Below are positions 17,207-27,517 of a DNA stretch of 52,199 nt, piece by piece; position 1 is the stretch's first letter; each line of letters starts with the position of its first letter. The position numbers and the translations under genes are program-made. The notes under the pieces were generated by a model that worked only from the letters and a program-made list of their open reading frames with translations, did no database searches and was not told the origin of the DNA. The DNA is taken from assembly GCA_035546535.1 (NCBI GenBank), contig DASZWQ010000208.1, forward strand, positions 1 through 52,199, given 5' to 3'. The DNA is from Pirellulales bacterium. Lineage in GTDB: Bacteria; Planctomycetota; Planctomycetia; Pirellulales; JACPPG01.

Positions 17207-18529
17207 ATGGAATTCCACGGCCGCCGCGTGACCGTGATGGGGCTCGGTCGCCACGGAGGCGGCGTTGCCGCGGCGCGCTGGCTGGCCAAGCAAGGTGCGA
17301 TCGTTACCGTCACCGACGTGGCCCCGGCCGAGGCGCTCGCTGATTCGGTCGCCGCGTTGGCCGACGTCCCAGTTGCGCGGTGGCGCCTGGCAGGCCACGA
17401 TCAACAAGACTTCGACGATGCCGAGACGATCGTCGTGAATCCGGCGGTCCGACCAGGCCACCCGCTCGTCGAGCGCGCGCGCCAGCGCGGCGCGACGATT
17501 ACGAGCGAGCTGGAACTCTTCTTGCGCCGTTGCCCCGGCCGCATGATGGGGGTGACGGGCTCGAACGGAAAATCGACGACCACAGCCATGATCGCGGCGA
17601 TCCTCCAGCGGGACGGGCGGCAGGCCTTTCTCGGGGGCAATATCGGCCGCAGCTTGCTTGACGACCTCGATGCAATGACTCCCGAAAGCTGGTCGGTGCT
17701 CGAAATCAGCAGCTTTCAGCTCACCTGGCTCAGCGATGATTGCCCCCTGCCCAAGACAGGCGTGCTGACGAACTTCACCCCCAACCATCTCGACTGGCAC
17801 GGCACGATCGCTGACTATACGGCGGCAAAGCGGCGGCTGTTTTGCGGGCCGCAGGCGGCAAAAACGGCAATTCTTGGCAGCCCGCGGAAGGATTTCGATA
17901 GCGGCGGCAACGCAGATATTCGGGGCCGAGTTTTGCTGCCCTTACCCGTCGCTGACATCCCGCCCCTGAACGCCATTGGGGATCACAATCGCGCGAACGC
18001 GGCTTGTGCCGCAGCGGCCGCCCACGCCGTTGGTTGCTCGGCGGCCGCGATCGACGCGGCCTTGCGTGCATTCACGGGCCTCGAACACCGCCTGGAGCTG
18101 ATCGGCACGATCGCGGGTCGCGCATTCTACAACGATTCGATGGCCACCACGCCCGAATCGACGGCCGCGGCACTCGCGGCATTCTCGGGCCGGGCGTGGC
18201 TGTTGGCTGGCGGATACGACAAGCGCGTCGACATGGCCGCTTTGACGAAAGCCACCTGTGAACATGCCCGGGGCGCGGCTTTTTACGGGGCCATTGGGCC
18301 TCGATTGCACGCCGAACTCGCCGTGCAGATGCCTGGCGAGCGCGTCTCGCTTCATGAAACGCTCGACGCCGCGTTTGACTGGTGCTTCAGACAATCGCGC
18401 ACCGGAGATTGCATCCTCCTTTCACCCGGTTGCGCCAGTTACGACCAGTTTGCCGATTATCGTGCGCGCGGCGCGCGGTTTCGTTCGCTCGTCGGCGCGC
18501 TTGCGCGATTCGAGCGCGCGGCGCAATAG
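17207..18529 (+). CDS. murD: UDP-N-acetylmuramoyl-L-alanine:D-glutamate ligase
   Basis: A 440-aa Mur ligase of peptidoglycan precursor synthesis in the cytoplasm. The N-terminal Rossmann domain has VTVMGLGRHGGGVAAARWL; the ATP P-loop is GVTGSNGKSTTT (115-126); HNRAN and the C-terminal AGGYDKRVDM, ILLSPGCASYDQF follow. ATG 17207 is preferred over GTG 17198, since AAGGG (17192-17196) gives ten bases to the ATG and only one to the GTG. No other mur genes are nearby, unlike the dcw cluster of most bacteria. Its presence supports the view that planctomycetes keep a peptidoglycan pathway. Confidence 0.93.
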   Translation: MEFHGRRVTVMGLGRHGGGVAAARWLAKQGAIVTVTDVAPAEALADSVAALADVPVARWRLAGHDQQDFDDAETIVVNPAVRPGHPLVERARQRGATITSELELFLRRCPGRMMGVTGSNGKSTTTAMIAAILQRDGRQAFLGGNIGRSLLDDLDAMTPESWSVLEISSFQLTWLSDDCPLPKTGVLTNFTPNHLDWHGTIADYTAAKRRLFCGPQAAKTAILGSPRKDFDSGGNADIRGRVLLPLPVADIPPLNAIGDHNRANAACAAAAAHAVGCSAAAIDAALRAFTGLEHRLELIGTIAGRAFYNDSMATTPESTAAALAAFSGRAWLLAGGYDKRVDMAALTKATCEHARGAAFYGAIGPRLHAELAVQMPGERVSLHETLDAAFDWCFRQSRTGDCILLSPGCASYDQFADYRARGARFRSLVGALARFERAAQ

Positions 18530-18996
18530 GGGTTCGTGATCGCGCGGGGTGAAGTCACTCGACGCGACGTTGCCGGAGTAGCTTTGGGACGTGAAGAACT
18601 CTTGCGTCCCTGAAATCAATTGACTACAGTGCCAGTATGTCGTGCCCAGAGCGCTGCTCTAGTCACGGCATCGCCTCGAGGTTCGACGGCTGTTAGATCT
18701 TCCTTGTGGGAGGGTCGAGCGGCGCTGGGAGTCGTTACCTCGAGGTTTTTTTTCGCGCTCGCGCGATGCGGTCACGGGCATCTGGCGCAACAGCCTCGGC
18801 CGTGGTCTCATTCATCGCGTCCCTTCCCCGTCGTCTCGAAACCGTGGATGCTCGGCCGTCTAATTCCGCTCACCGTGCCGGCTGGCGAAGGTTCTGCCCG
18901 CGCTGTGCCGGCCACGGTATAATTCCTTAGCAAAATTCGCCGGCCGGGCGGCCGGTATTTCCATCTGCCGGGGTTTTTTTTCGAGCCGGTCGTACC
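18530..18996. other. Gene-free interval after murD, with T-tracts and hairpins
   Basis: These 467 bp hold no convincing gene. CCTCGAGG occurs at about 18673 and again at about 18738, the second followed at once by a run of eight T, which may end the murD transcript although the loop would be long. Near the right end a CCGGCC-GGGC-GGCCGG hairpin (18940-18955) is followed about 18 nt later by another run of eight T, in the likely leader of the next gene. The 100-codon open frame here is of non-coding composition. Confidence 0.4.
18918..18923 (+). promoter_or_regulatory. Candidate -10 promoter element
   Basis: An exact TATAAT occurs 73 bp before the GTG start of the small membrane-protein gene at 18997. 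A matching -35 is poor (TTCTGC at 18892-18897, 20-bp spacing), so this is a candidate only. In GC-rich surroundings a perfect -10 hexamer in a short intergenic stretch is more notable than it would be in AT-rich DNA. Confidence 0.35.
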
Positions 18997-19326
18997 GTGT
19001 TACAGAACCGCCAGCGCACCAATCCCTTCTACGCCGCTTTGATCGTGGTAGGCATTGCCTTTACGATCACGGCCGCGGCGTACTTCGTAATGACGCTGCG
19101 CGGCAACAAGCGCTGGTCCGCCGTGCGCGAGGCACAGAGCGCCCCGGCCGAGGAGCGCCACTTTCTGCTCGTGTTTCTCGAGCAGCACGGCGTCACGTTG
19201 ATGGCTGGCGAGCTCGGCCTGTTGGCCCTGGCCACTTGGGGCGCGATCGGCACCGATCACTGGTGGAAGGGGAGTCATTCCTCAATATCGAATCCTTCGA
19301 CGCCACGCCGCGACGAGCATTCCTGA
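18997..19326 (+). CDS. Small hypothetical membrane protein
   Basis: A 109-aa protein with two membrane segments at about residues 12-34 (FYAALIVVGIAFTITAAAYFV begins the first) and 65-85, joined by a charged loop, and a polar Ser/Pro-rich tail. No family is recognised. The start is GTG 18997. It precedes the cupin gene by 36 bp on the same strand and may be co-transcribed with it. Topology and order suggest an inner-membrane protein of planctomycete-specific type. Confidence 0.6.
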   Translation: MLQNRQRTNPFYAALIVVGIAFTITAAAYFVMTLRGNKRWSAVREAQSAPAEERHFLLVFLEQHGVTLMAGELGLLALATWGAIGTDHWWKGSHSSISNPSTPRRDEHS

Positions 19327-19362
19327 ATTAACAGCACTCTCTCCCAAGCCCGGGGGCCACGC

Positions 19363-19746
19363 ATGAAAGTACATCATCACCAAGACGTTCCCAGCGCGCC
19401 GGTCGACATGCCCGGCTCGTCGGGCTGCCAGGTTCGTTGGCTGATTGGCGAGCGCGAGGGGGCGCCGAACTTTGCCATGCGGCAGTTCGAGGTCGAACCT
19501 GGTGGCCATACGCCCAAGCACAGCCACCCTTACGAGCATGAAGTGTTCATCCTCGAAGGAAGCGGCACCATCCTGGAAGGGAACATCGAGCATCGTTTCC
19601 AGGCCGGGGATGTAATCTTCGTCGCCCCCGATGACGTGCATCAGTTTCGCAATACCGGCCCGACGCCACTCAAGTTCCTCTGCCTGGTACCGAACTCGTC
19701 GAAAAACGCGCCGATTCATCAGGCCCCCGAGTGCGGCGAACGCTGA
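19363..19746 (+). CDS. Cupin-domain protein
   Basis: A 127-aa single-domain cupin. Motif 1 is GGHTPKHSHPYEHEVFILEGSG, with the His-x-His, Glu and His metal ligands; motif 2 is AGDVIFVAPDDVHQFRNTG. A mononuclear metal site is therefore likely intact. Such small cupins act as dioxygenases, isomerases or ligand sensors, and the sequence does not decide between them. No signal peptide. It lies between a small membrane-protein gene and ligA on the same strand. Confidence 0.82.
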   Translation: MKVHHHQDVPSAPVDMPGSSGCQVRWLIGEREGAPNFAMRQFEVEPGGHTPKHSHPYEHEVFILEGSGTILEGNIEHRFQAGDVIFVAPDDVHQFRNTGPTPLKFLCLVPNSSKNAPIHQAPECGER

Positions 19747-19762
19747 TCGGGACTTTCTGTAG

Positions 19763-21826
<2,064 letters not shown>

Positions 21827-21839
21827 CAATCACGCCAGG

Positions 21840-23135
21840 CTATTTCGCCCGCGTGACGCGCCATGCCAGCGCCGCGGCGCACAAGAGCAATAGCGCCCCC
21901 AACAGGAACGACGCCCCCGGCAGCTCGAAGCCGCGGCCTGTCTCGATGAAGGCCGCGAAGGTCGTGGTGAACACGACCGGCCCTGCCATATCGGCCATGC
22001 CTCGCAGCCCATTAAGCGCCCCTTGCAACTTTCCCTGCTCGCTCGGACCCACGCGCTGCGTCATCAAGCTCTGGGCCGACGGGCCGAAGAGTCCCCACAG
22101 CGAGATAAAAGGCAGGCCACACAGAAAGACAGGCCCGACCGTGGCCAATCCGAAAATCGCCATGCCGATCGTGCCAAACACGAGACCCGCGATCATGCCG
22201 CGCCGCTCTCCAAAGCGGCGCACAAACGGCTGCACGAGCAGCCCTTGCACGAACATCGAGCAGACGCCCGCCGTGGCCAATGTCAGTCCCACGGCCTGCT
22301 GGCTCCAACCGTAGCGATAGTCGGTGTAGAGAACGAACGTGCTCGGCAGCACCTCGTGGGCCAGAAAATAAATCTGCAACACCGCGGCCAGGCCCAACAA
22401 CTCGGGATGCGAGCGAAGCAGAGCCAACGCGCCGATCGGATTGGCGCGTCGGAAGCTGAACGCCGCGCGCTTCTCGCGCGGCAAGGATTCGGGCAGGACG
22501 AAAAGCCCATAGGCGGCGCTCAACAGCGTGCAGCCGGCCGCTACCCAGAACGGCAACCGCAGATCGATCTCGCCCAATGTGCCCCCCAGGGCCGGTCCCA
22601 ATACGAAGCCCAGGCCCCAGGCGGCGCTGAGCATGCCGAAGCCGCCGGCGCGCTTGTGCGCGGGCGTGACATCGGCAATATACGCCGCGGCCGTGGTGAA
22701 GCTGGCCGATGTGATGCCCGAGATGACACGCCCGACGAATAGCCAACTCAAGGTCGGCGCCAGCGCCATCAGCACGTAGTCCAGACCCAGCCCGAACGTG
22801 GAAATCAGCAACACGGGGCGCCGCCCAAATCGATCGGAGAGCGTTCCCATCACCGGCGAGAAGATGAACTGCATCATTCCCCACATCAGCCCGAACACGC
22901 CAAAGATTTCGGCCGCGCGGCGGGTGTCGCCACCGAGGAACTGCTTCACCAGCTCGGGCAGCACGGGAATGATGATCCCCAGGGCCAGCACGTCGAGCAC
23001 GACGGTGACGAAGATGAACACCAAAGCCGCGCGCCGTGCACCGGGCTGAGCCTGACTTTGATCTGCCGCCTCGGCGGCCGTGGCTCCGGTCGGTGCGGTG
23101 GATTCCGAAGGTTTGGCGGCCGAAGAATCGGTCAT
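21840..23135 (-). CDS. MFS efflux transporter, TetA-like
   Basis: A 431-aa twelve-helix major facilitator protein of the drug:H+ antiporter type. The signature after helix 2 is GTLSDRFGRRPVLLIS, and helix 5 has the antiporter-like GFVLGPALGG. These features match TetA-like exporters, but the same subgroup also contains general multidrug and sugar exporters, so resistance cannot be claimed. The start is ATG 23135 (acidic, Ser/Thr/Ala-rich cytosolic N-terminus); an open extension of 44 codons upstream is unlikely to be translated. It converges on ligA with a 13-bp gap. Confidence 0.85.
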   Translation of the reverse strand: MTDSSAAKPSESTAPTGATAAEAADQSQAQPGARRAALVFIFVTVVLDVLALGIIIPVLPELVKQFLGGDTRRAAEIFGVFGLMWGMMQFIFSPVMGTLSDRFGRRPVLLISTFGLGLDYVLMALAPTLSWLFVGRVISGITSASFTTAAAYIADVTPAHKRAGGFGMLSAAWGLGFVLGPALGGTLGEIDLRLPFWVAAGCTLLSAAYGLFVLPESLPREKRAAFSFRRANPIGALALLRSHPELLGLAAVLQIYFLAHEVLPSTFVLYTDYRYGWSQQAVGLTLATAGVCSMFVQGLLVQPFVRRFGERRGMIAGLVFGTIGMAIFGLATVGPVFLCGLPFISLWGLFGPSAQSLMTQRVGPSEQGKLQGALNGLRGMADMAGPVVFTTTFAAFIETGRGFELPGASFLLGALLLLCAAALAWRVTRAK

Positions 23136-23244
23136 GCGAGCGATGTGGTTGAAGGACGAGTGGCTGAGATGCGACCGACGGATAGAGAATAGGTCGGAAC
23201 CTAGAACTCGTCCATGCGCGACTAGCACGCGGTAACCGACGCGC

Positions 23245-23280
23245 AAAAGAAAGGCCCTCTCCTGCACGGGAAGAGGGCCT
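23245..23280 (-). terminator. Intrinsic terminator of the peroxiredoxin gene
   Basis: AGGCCCTCT (23252-23260) and AGAGGGCCT (23272-23280) form a perfect 9-bp stem with an 11-base loop. Read on the minus strand the stem is followed by TTCTTTT, a U-rich tail. It lies 38 nt after the stop of the minus-strand peroxiredoxin gene, which fits a Rho-independent terminator that insulates the MFS gene downstream. Confidence 0.8.
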
Positions 23281-23317
23281 GTCGTGAAAGCGCTTTATGC
23301 TCGCGGTCCGCGAGGAA

Positions 23318-23857
23318 CTACTTCTTCGCGACCTTCAGCTCATCAAGCTTGGCGGCCACGTCTTTGCCGTGGGCAGCGGTCTTGACCTCTTTGTCCACGT
23401 ACAGAATCTTGCCGTCCTTGCCGATGTAGAACGTCCAGCGCTCGGGTACCAGCCGCTGGTCATGCACTACGCCATAGGCTTTCGCTACGCTCTTGTCGGG
23501 ATCGCTGAGGATCGGGAAGTCGAGCGTGTGCATTTCGGAGAATTCCTTGTTGAATTCCGGTGTATCGCAGCTTGCCGTGAAATAGGCCACGTCGTAGGCG
23601 CGTAAATCTTTGCCGAATTCGCGGAACGACTTGCACTCCAGCGTGCAGCCCGGCGTCTTCGCCTTCGGGAACCAGGCCAGCACCACGGCTTGCTTACCTT
23701 TGAAATCGCTCAACTTGTAGGTCTTGCCGTCGGTCCCCTGCATGGTGAAATCAGGGGCCTCGTCTCCGGCCTTCGGTTCGGCATGGGCCATGCTCGTGAG
23801 TGCTCCGGCGATGAATAGCGATAACAAGGCGGCGTTTTTTCTGACGGCAATTTTCAT
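23318..23857 (-). CDS. Exported peroxiredoxin, PrxQ/Bcp-like
   Basis: A 179-aa thiol peroxidase with an N-terminal signal peptide (hydrophobic [17 protein letters not shown], cut before [11 protein letters not shown]), so it acts outside the cytoplasm. The peroxidatic cysteine is in KTPGCTLEC and the conserved Arg in [14 protein letters not shown] second Cys stands only four residues on, one less than the five-residue spacing of E. coli Bcp. Predicted role: reduction of H2O2 and organic peroxides in the periplasm, needing a thiol donor not encoded nearby. ATG 23857, with AAAGGAG upstream, is the start; a terminator follows. Confidence 0.88.
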   Translation of the reverse strand: MKIAVRKNAALLSLFIAGALTSMAHAEPKAGDEAPDFTMQGTDGKTYKLSDFKGKQAVVLAWFPKAKTPGCTLECKSFREFGKDLRAYDVAYFTASCDTPEFNKEFSEMHTLDFPILSDPDKSVAKAYGVVHDQRLVPERWTFYIGKDGKILYVDKEVKTAAHGKDVAAKLDELKVAKK

Positions 23858-24026
23858 AGTTGGTGGGCTCCTTTACTGCGACGAAGAACTGGCAGAGGGC
23901 TGTAAACTCGGGGCTATTAGTGACAATACGCACCCGGCGGTGCGGTGGATTTAACCGCCGCCTCGTGAGCGCGTCAGCCTAACACGTGCGCGATCGTCGG
24001 TCCAACCTACCAATAGCGTCGGAAAC

Positions 24027-25376
24027 TCACTTTCCCTTCTCTGCGAGCCCGATTCCCTTCGGCTCGGGAATGTCTTCGGTGATGATCTTCCACGTCGCGC
24101 CGTATTCGCGCATGGCACGGTAGTCCAATGGTTTGTAAGCCACGGCCAATGGCGGCGTCTCGATCACCTTATTGCCCTGCTGCCGCGAGTCCATGGCAAA
24201 GTCCAAGATGCCACTGACCAACAGCGTGCGCTCGACCGGATACGGTGCACGGCCCGCGCGGAAGAACTCCTGAATGGCATGTGACAAAGCCTTGAATAGA
24301 TTCCGGTTCTGCCACGGGCCGACGTAGAATGCCGTGGCCCGCGGCTGCGATTCGCCTTTCAGCCGGCAGGCAAAATTCCAGCGCGTGCCGCTGCTGCCAA
24401 CGGCAAGGGCCGTGGCGCCAAAGCCATCGCGGTAGGTCACGCGAATGCCGTGGATGGGCACCGCATCGCCGCTGGGCGTCTTGCCGCGCGACGACAAACA
24501 GCGCGTCAGGTCGTGATCCGCCCCCAACTCGGCGGCCATGGCGGCGGTGGCCAGTGGAATCGACCACAGGCCCTCGTCGGCCTCTTTCCACAACGCATCG
24601 CCTTCGAGGAACTGCACCCGGGCGACTCCCGTCTCGCCTCCCTGGCGCGCTTCGACAAGCGATTGCAGAACCTCGAGGGCATGAAAATCGTACGACTCGA
24701 CGCCCCCGCCGTGAATCGAAATCGCGTCCTCGATCTCGGCCCCCGCGGGCAACTCCAAGGGCGGACGCCGCTCGGCCAGCGGTACCGAGCTGCCCGCCAT
24801 GAAAGGCATTTTCAATTCTCGCGCCGTGTCATACATCTCCTTGGCCCAATCCCAGCGATATGACAAATGCTTGTCGTTGAAGACTGGCACCGGTCGACCG
24901 TCGCTGCGCACGACCGCGGCGATCTCGTCGAAGAACCGCTTCCGCGGGTATTCCATCTGTCCCTTGGCGTTGACCGGATACTTGCCGTGTTCGCCGATCG
25001 ACAGCACGGCGTCGACGGCCAGCTTGTCACCACCTGAGCGCAGGGCCTCGGCGATCGTAGGAAAGATGGGAATGTGATAATCGCGCGAGACGCCACGCCC
25101 CATTTCTCCTTCGGGGAACTGGTCGATGTACATACCCACGACATCGAATCCGGGGTCGATTTGCTGGCCGTTGAAAAGGTATGGCTTCAGGAAATTCTCG
25201 AGAATGACGTGCGCGTGGCTGCGGTACGTAAACTCGGTAATCACGGCGGCCACCTTGGGACGGGTGCGCTCGGCCGCGGCACGCAAAACGCCAGGAAAAG
25301 CCGAAGCGGCAACTGCGGCGGCACCCAGCCCGGCCGTCTGTTTCAAGAAATCGCGACGATCGTAACACGTGGACAT
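24027..25376 (-). CDS. Tat-exported hypothetical protein
   Basis: A 449-aa protein with a twin-arginine signal: R7-R8 in DRRDFLKQT, then a hydrophobic run AGLGAAAVAASAFPG and AAA before RTRPKV. The mature part begins with an alpha/beta unit (KVAAVITEFTYRSHAHVIL) and contains SIGEHGKYP, FNDKHLSYRWDWA and SIHGGGVESYDFHALEVLQ. It resembles the overall plan of sugar-metabolising Tat proteins of planctomycetes, but I recognise no catalytic motif. Export by Tat suggests folding or cofactor loading before export. ATG 25376 is chosen over an upstream in-frame ATG because it places the twin arginines correctly. Confidence 0.75.
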   Translation of the reverse strand: MSTCYDRRDFLKQTAGLGAAAVAASAFPGVLRAAAERTRPKVAAVITEFTYRSHAHVILENFLKPYLFNGQQIDPGFDVVGMYIDQFPEGEMGRGVSRDYHIPIFPTIAEALRSGGDKLAVDAVLSIGEHGKYPVNAKGQMEYPRKRFFDEIAAVVRSDGRPVPVFNDKHLSYRWDWAKEMYDTARELKMPFMAGSSVPLAERRPPLELPAGAEIEDAISIHGGGVESYDFHALEVLQSLVEARQGGETGVARVQFLEGDALWKEADEGLWSIPLATAAMAAELGADHDLTRCLSSRGKTPSGDAVPIHGIRVTYRDGFGATALAVGSSGTRWNFACRLKGESQPRATAFYVGPWQNRNLFKALSHAIQEFFRAGRAPYPVERTLLVSGILDFAMDSRQQGNKVIETPPLAVAYKPLDYRAMREYGATWKIITEDIPEPKGIGLAEKGK

Positions 25377-25575
25377 CGGCGCCTCCTCGGGGGGCGGAGC
25401 GGTAGGAAGGATTTCAGGCAGGACAGGCATCATAACCTGCCATTACCCGCACCGCACGCACCGCCGGCAGGGATTATGCCCGGGCGAAGGGCATGCGAAT
25501 CAGGCGAGTGCCCTTTACACTAGGATACTAGGCGAGGCGTTCTGTCGTTGGCGCATCCCAGGGGACACGCGTCAT

Positions 25576-26073
25576 ATGGCTACGATTCGAAAAGCAACAT
25601 CCGAAGATCGCGCGGCCCTGGAGCTTTGTTTCATCGAGCTGCAGACCTTCGAGCGGACGATCGAGCCCAATCGCGTCGAGCCAGAGATTGTGGCGGCTGA
25701 CTACATTGAAGAGCTGCTCGCCGACTGTGTCTATCACAACGGCGCGGTGCTGATCGCGGAGGAAGACGGCCGCTTCGCGGGCTTTGCCTGCGTTCTGTCG
25801 CAAGTACACTCCAGCAGCGTGATCGAGAAATACCGCGATCATGCGTACGTCACGGATCTGTACGTGCGCAAGAGCGATCGTGGACGAGGCATCGGCGAAC
25901 AATTGATGCGCGCTGCCGAGGACTATGCCTTTGCCAATGGCGCGGAAAGAATTCGAGTCGGCGTTCTCGCGGCCAACAACGCGGCGCACGGTCTTTACCG
26001 AAAGCTCGGATTTCGGGATTACGAAGTCGTCTTGGAAAAGACGATTCCAGCGAAAGACCAGCCCAAAGCGTAA
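25576..26073 (+). CDS. GNAT-family N-acetyltransferase
   Basis: A 165-aa acetyltransferase. The acetyl-CoA-binding motif A is VTDLYVRKSDRGRGIGEQLM, with R-G-x-G-I-G in place; motif B is ANNAAHGLYRKLGF, then DYEVVLEK. Proteins of this kind acetylate amino groups of small molecules, ribosomal proteins or antibiotics; the acceptor is unknown. Start ATG 25576 follows an upstream frame that is only open by chance. It is divergent from the Tat-exported protein gene with about 200 bp between them. Confidence 0.85.
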   Translation: MATIRKATSEDRAALELCFIELQTFERTIEPNRVEPEIVAADYIEELLADCVYHNGAVLIAEEDGRFAGFACVLSQVHSSSVIEKYRDHAYVTDLYVRKSDRGRGIGEQLMRAAEDYAFANGAERIRVGVLAANNAAHGLYRKLGFRDYEVVLEKTIPAKDQPKA

Positions 26074-26157
26074 ACATCGTCGATCATCAGCTTATTCGCC
26101 TGCGGCGAAAAAGCATGGCACGAAGCGGGTCGAGATGACGTTGCTACGACAGCGCCG

Positions 26158-27513
26158 CTACGCCGACTCTTCCAAGTTGCTTGCGTGGTTCAACTTATTG
26201 TAGAGCGTCTTCAGGCTGATCCCCAATTCCTTCGCCGCCTTGGGCTTTTGCCCCTGATGGCGTTCCAAGGTCTGTTGAATCGCCTGCATTTCGATCTCTT
26301 GCAGCGTTTGTGGGACGACCGTCTTGAAATGCGGTCCTTGCAGGCGGCGATGACCAAAATTCATTGGCAAGTGCGCCGAAGAGACAGGGCCATCGTCGCA
26401 CAGAATCGCCGCGTGCTCGATTACATTAGCCAGTTCGCGGACATTGCCGGGCCACACGTGGCCTTCCAATGCGCGGATCGCATCGGGCGTGAATGCTTCG
26501 TCACCGGGGCGCAGATGCGGGCGGAAGCGCTGCAACAAGTGCATCGCTAGCGCCGGAATGTCGCCGGTGCGCTGGCGCAATGCCGGTAATAGCACCTCGA
26601 AAGTGTTGATGCGGTACATCAAATCTTCGCGGAAATTTCCTTCGCTGACCATTTCTTCGAGGTCGCGATGCGTCGCGCACACGACACGCACGTCCACGAT
26701 GTGCGACTCGTTGTCCCCCACGCGGCGAATCTCGCCACTTTCCAGCACCCGCAGCAGTTTGGCCTGCATGGCCTTTGGCAACTCGCCGATCTCGTCCAGG
26801 AAGATCGTGCCGCCGTTGGCCACCTCGAACAGGCCCACGCGATGCTCGTCGGCGCCGGTGAACGATCCCTTGCGATGCCCAAACAACTCGCTTTCGATCA
26901 AATTTTCGGGCAGCGCGCCGCAATTGACGACCACGAACGGCATCTCGGCGCGCAGGCTTTGATCGTGTACGGCCCGCGCGACCAGCTCCTTGCCGGTGCC
27001 AGTTTCGCCGCGCACGAGCACCGTCGAGTTCGACGGCGCTACCTTGGCGATCAGATCGCGAATCTTGTCCATCTGCGGCGAGTTGCCGACCAGGTGCGAG
27101 CCGCCTTCGAGGCGTTCTAACTGTCGCTTGAGCGCCTTGTACTTGTTGGTCAGCTCACGCTTCTCAGCCACGCGGGCGAGCAGCCCTTCCAGCTCGACCA
27201 GCTTGCAAGGCTTGGTCAAGTAATCGAAGGCGCCCTGGCGAAGAGCCGACACGGCCGTCTCCAGCGATGACTTGCCGGTAAGAACCACGGCCTCGGTCTC
27301 GGGCGACAGCTTCTTGGCCCGCTTGATCACCTCGATGCCGTTCATGCCCGGCATATCGAGATCGACCAGGATGCAGTCATACGTATTGCGTTCGAGCGCT
27401 GCGGCGGCGGTGAGACCGTCGGGGCAGACCGTGACCTCGTGCCCCATGCGCGGCAGCTCGAGGCTCATCAAGCCCTGCAACGACTTCTCGTCGTCGGCAA
27501 AAAGCAGCTTCAA
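26158..27513 (-). CDS. Sigma-54-dependent response regulator (NtrC family)
   Basis: A 451-aa three-domain regulator. Receiver domain: acidic pair in FADDE, phospho-acceptor D51 in VDLDMPG, T in VVLTGKSS, K in LTKPCK. AAA+ domain: Walker A GETGTGKE, sigma-54 contact loop GSFTGA (usual GAFTGA), Walker B FLDEIGEL. C-terminal Fis-type helix-turn-helix (AAKELGISLKTLYNKL). It is predicted to activate sigma-54 promoters when phosphorylated by the kinase encoded just upstream. The start is uncertain: TTG 27513, four bases after the kinase stop, fits the receiver fold but lacks a ribosome-binding site, whereas AAGGAG (27545-27550) is well placed for a rare ATC at 27537. Confidence 0.88.
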   Translation of the reverse strand: MKLLFADDEKSLQGLMSLELPRMGHEVTVCPDGLTAAAALERNTYDCILVDLDMPGMNGIEVIKRAKKLSPETEAVVLTGKSSLETAVSALRQGAFDYLTKPCKLVELEGLLARVAEKRELTNKYKALKRQLERLEGGSHLVGNSPQMDKIRDLIAKVAPSNSTVLVRGETGTGKELVARAVHDQSLRAEMPFVVVNCGALPENLIESELFGHRKGSFTGADEHRVGLFEVANGGTIFLDEIGELPKAMQAKLLRVLESGEIRRVGDNESHIVDVRVVCATHRDLEEMVSEGNFREDLMYRINTFEVLLPALRQRTGDIPALAMHLLQRFRPHLRPGDEAFTPDAIRALEGHVWPGNVRELANVIEHAAILCDDGPVSSAHLPMNFGHRRLQGPHFKTVVPQTLQEIEMQAIQQTLERHQGQKPKAAKELGISLKTLYNKLNHASNLEESA

Positions 27514-27517
27514 TCGT

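Noticed and set aside
18620..18922. 100-codon frame after murD
   Set aside because: Ser/Arg/Pro-rich, no ribosome-binding site, interrupted by T-tracts and hairpins; judged non-coding.
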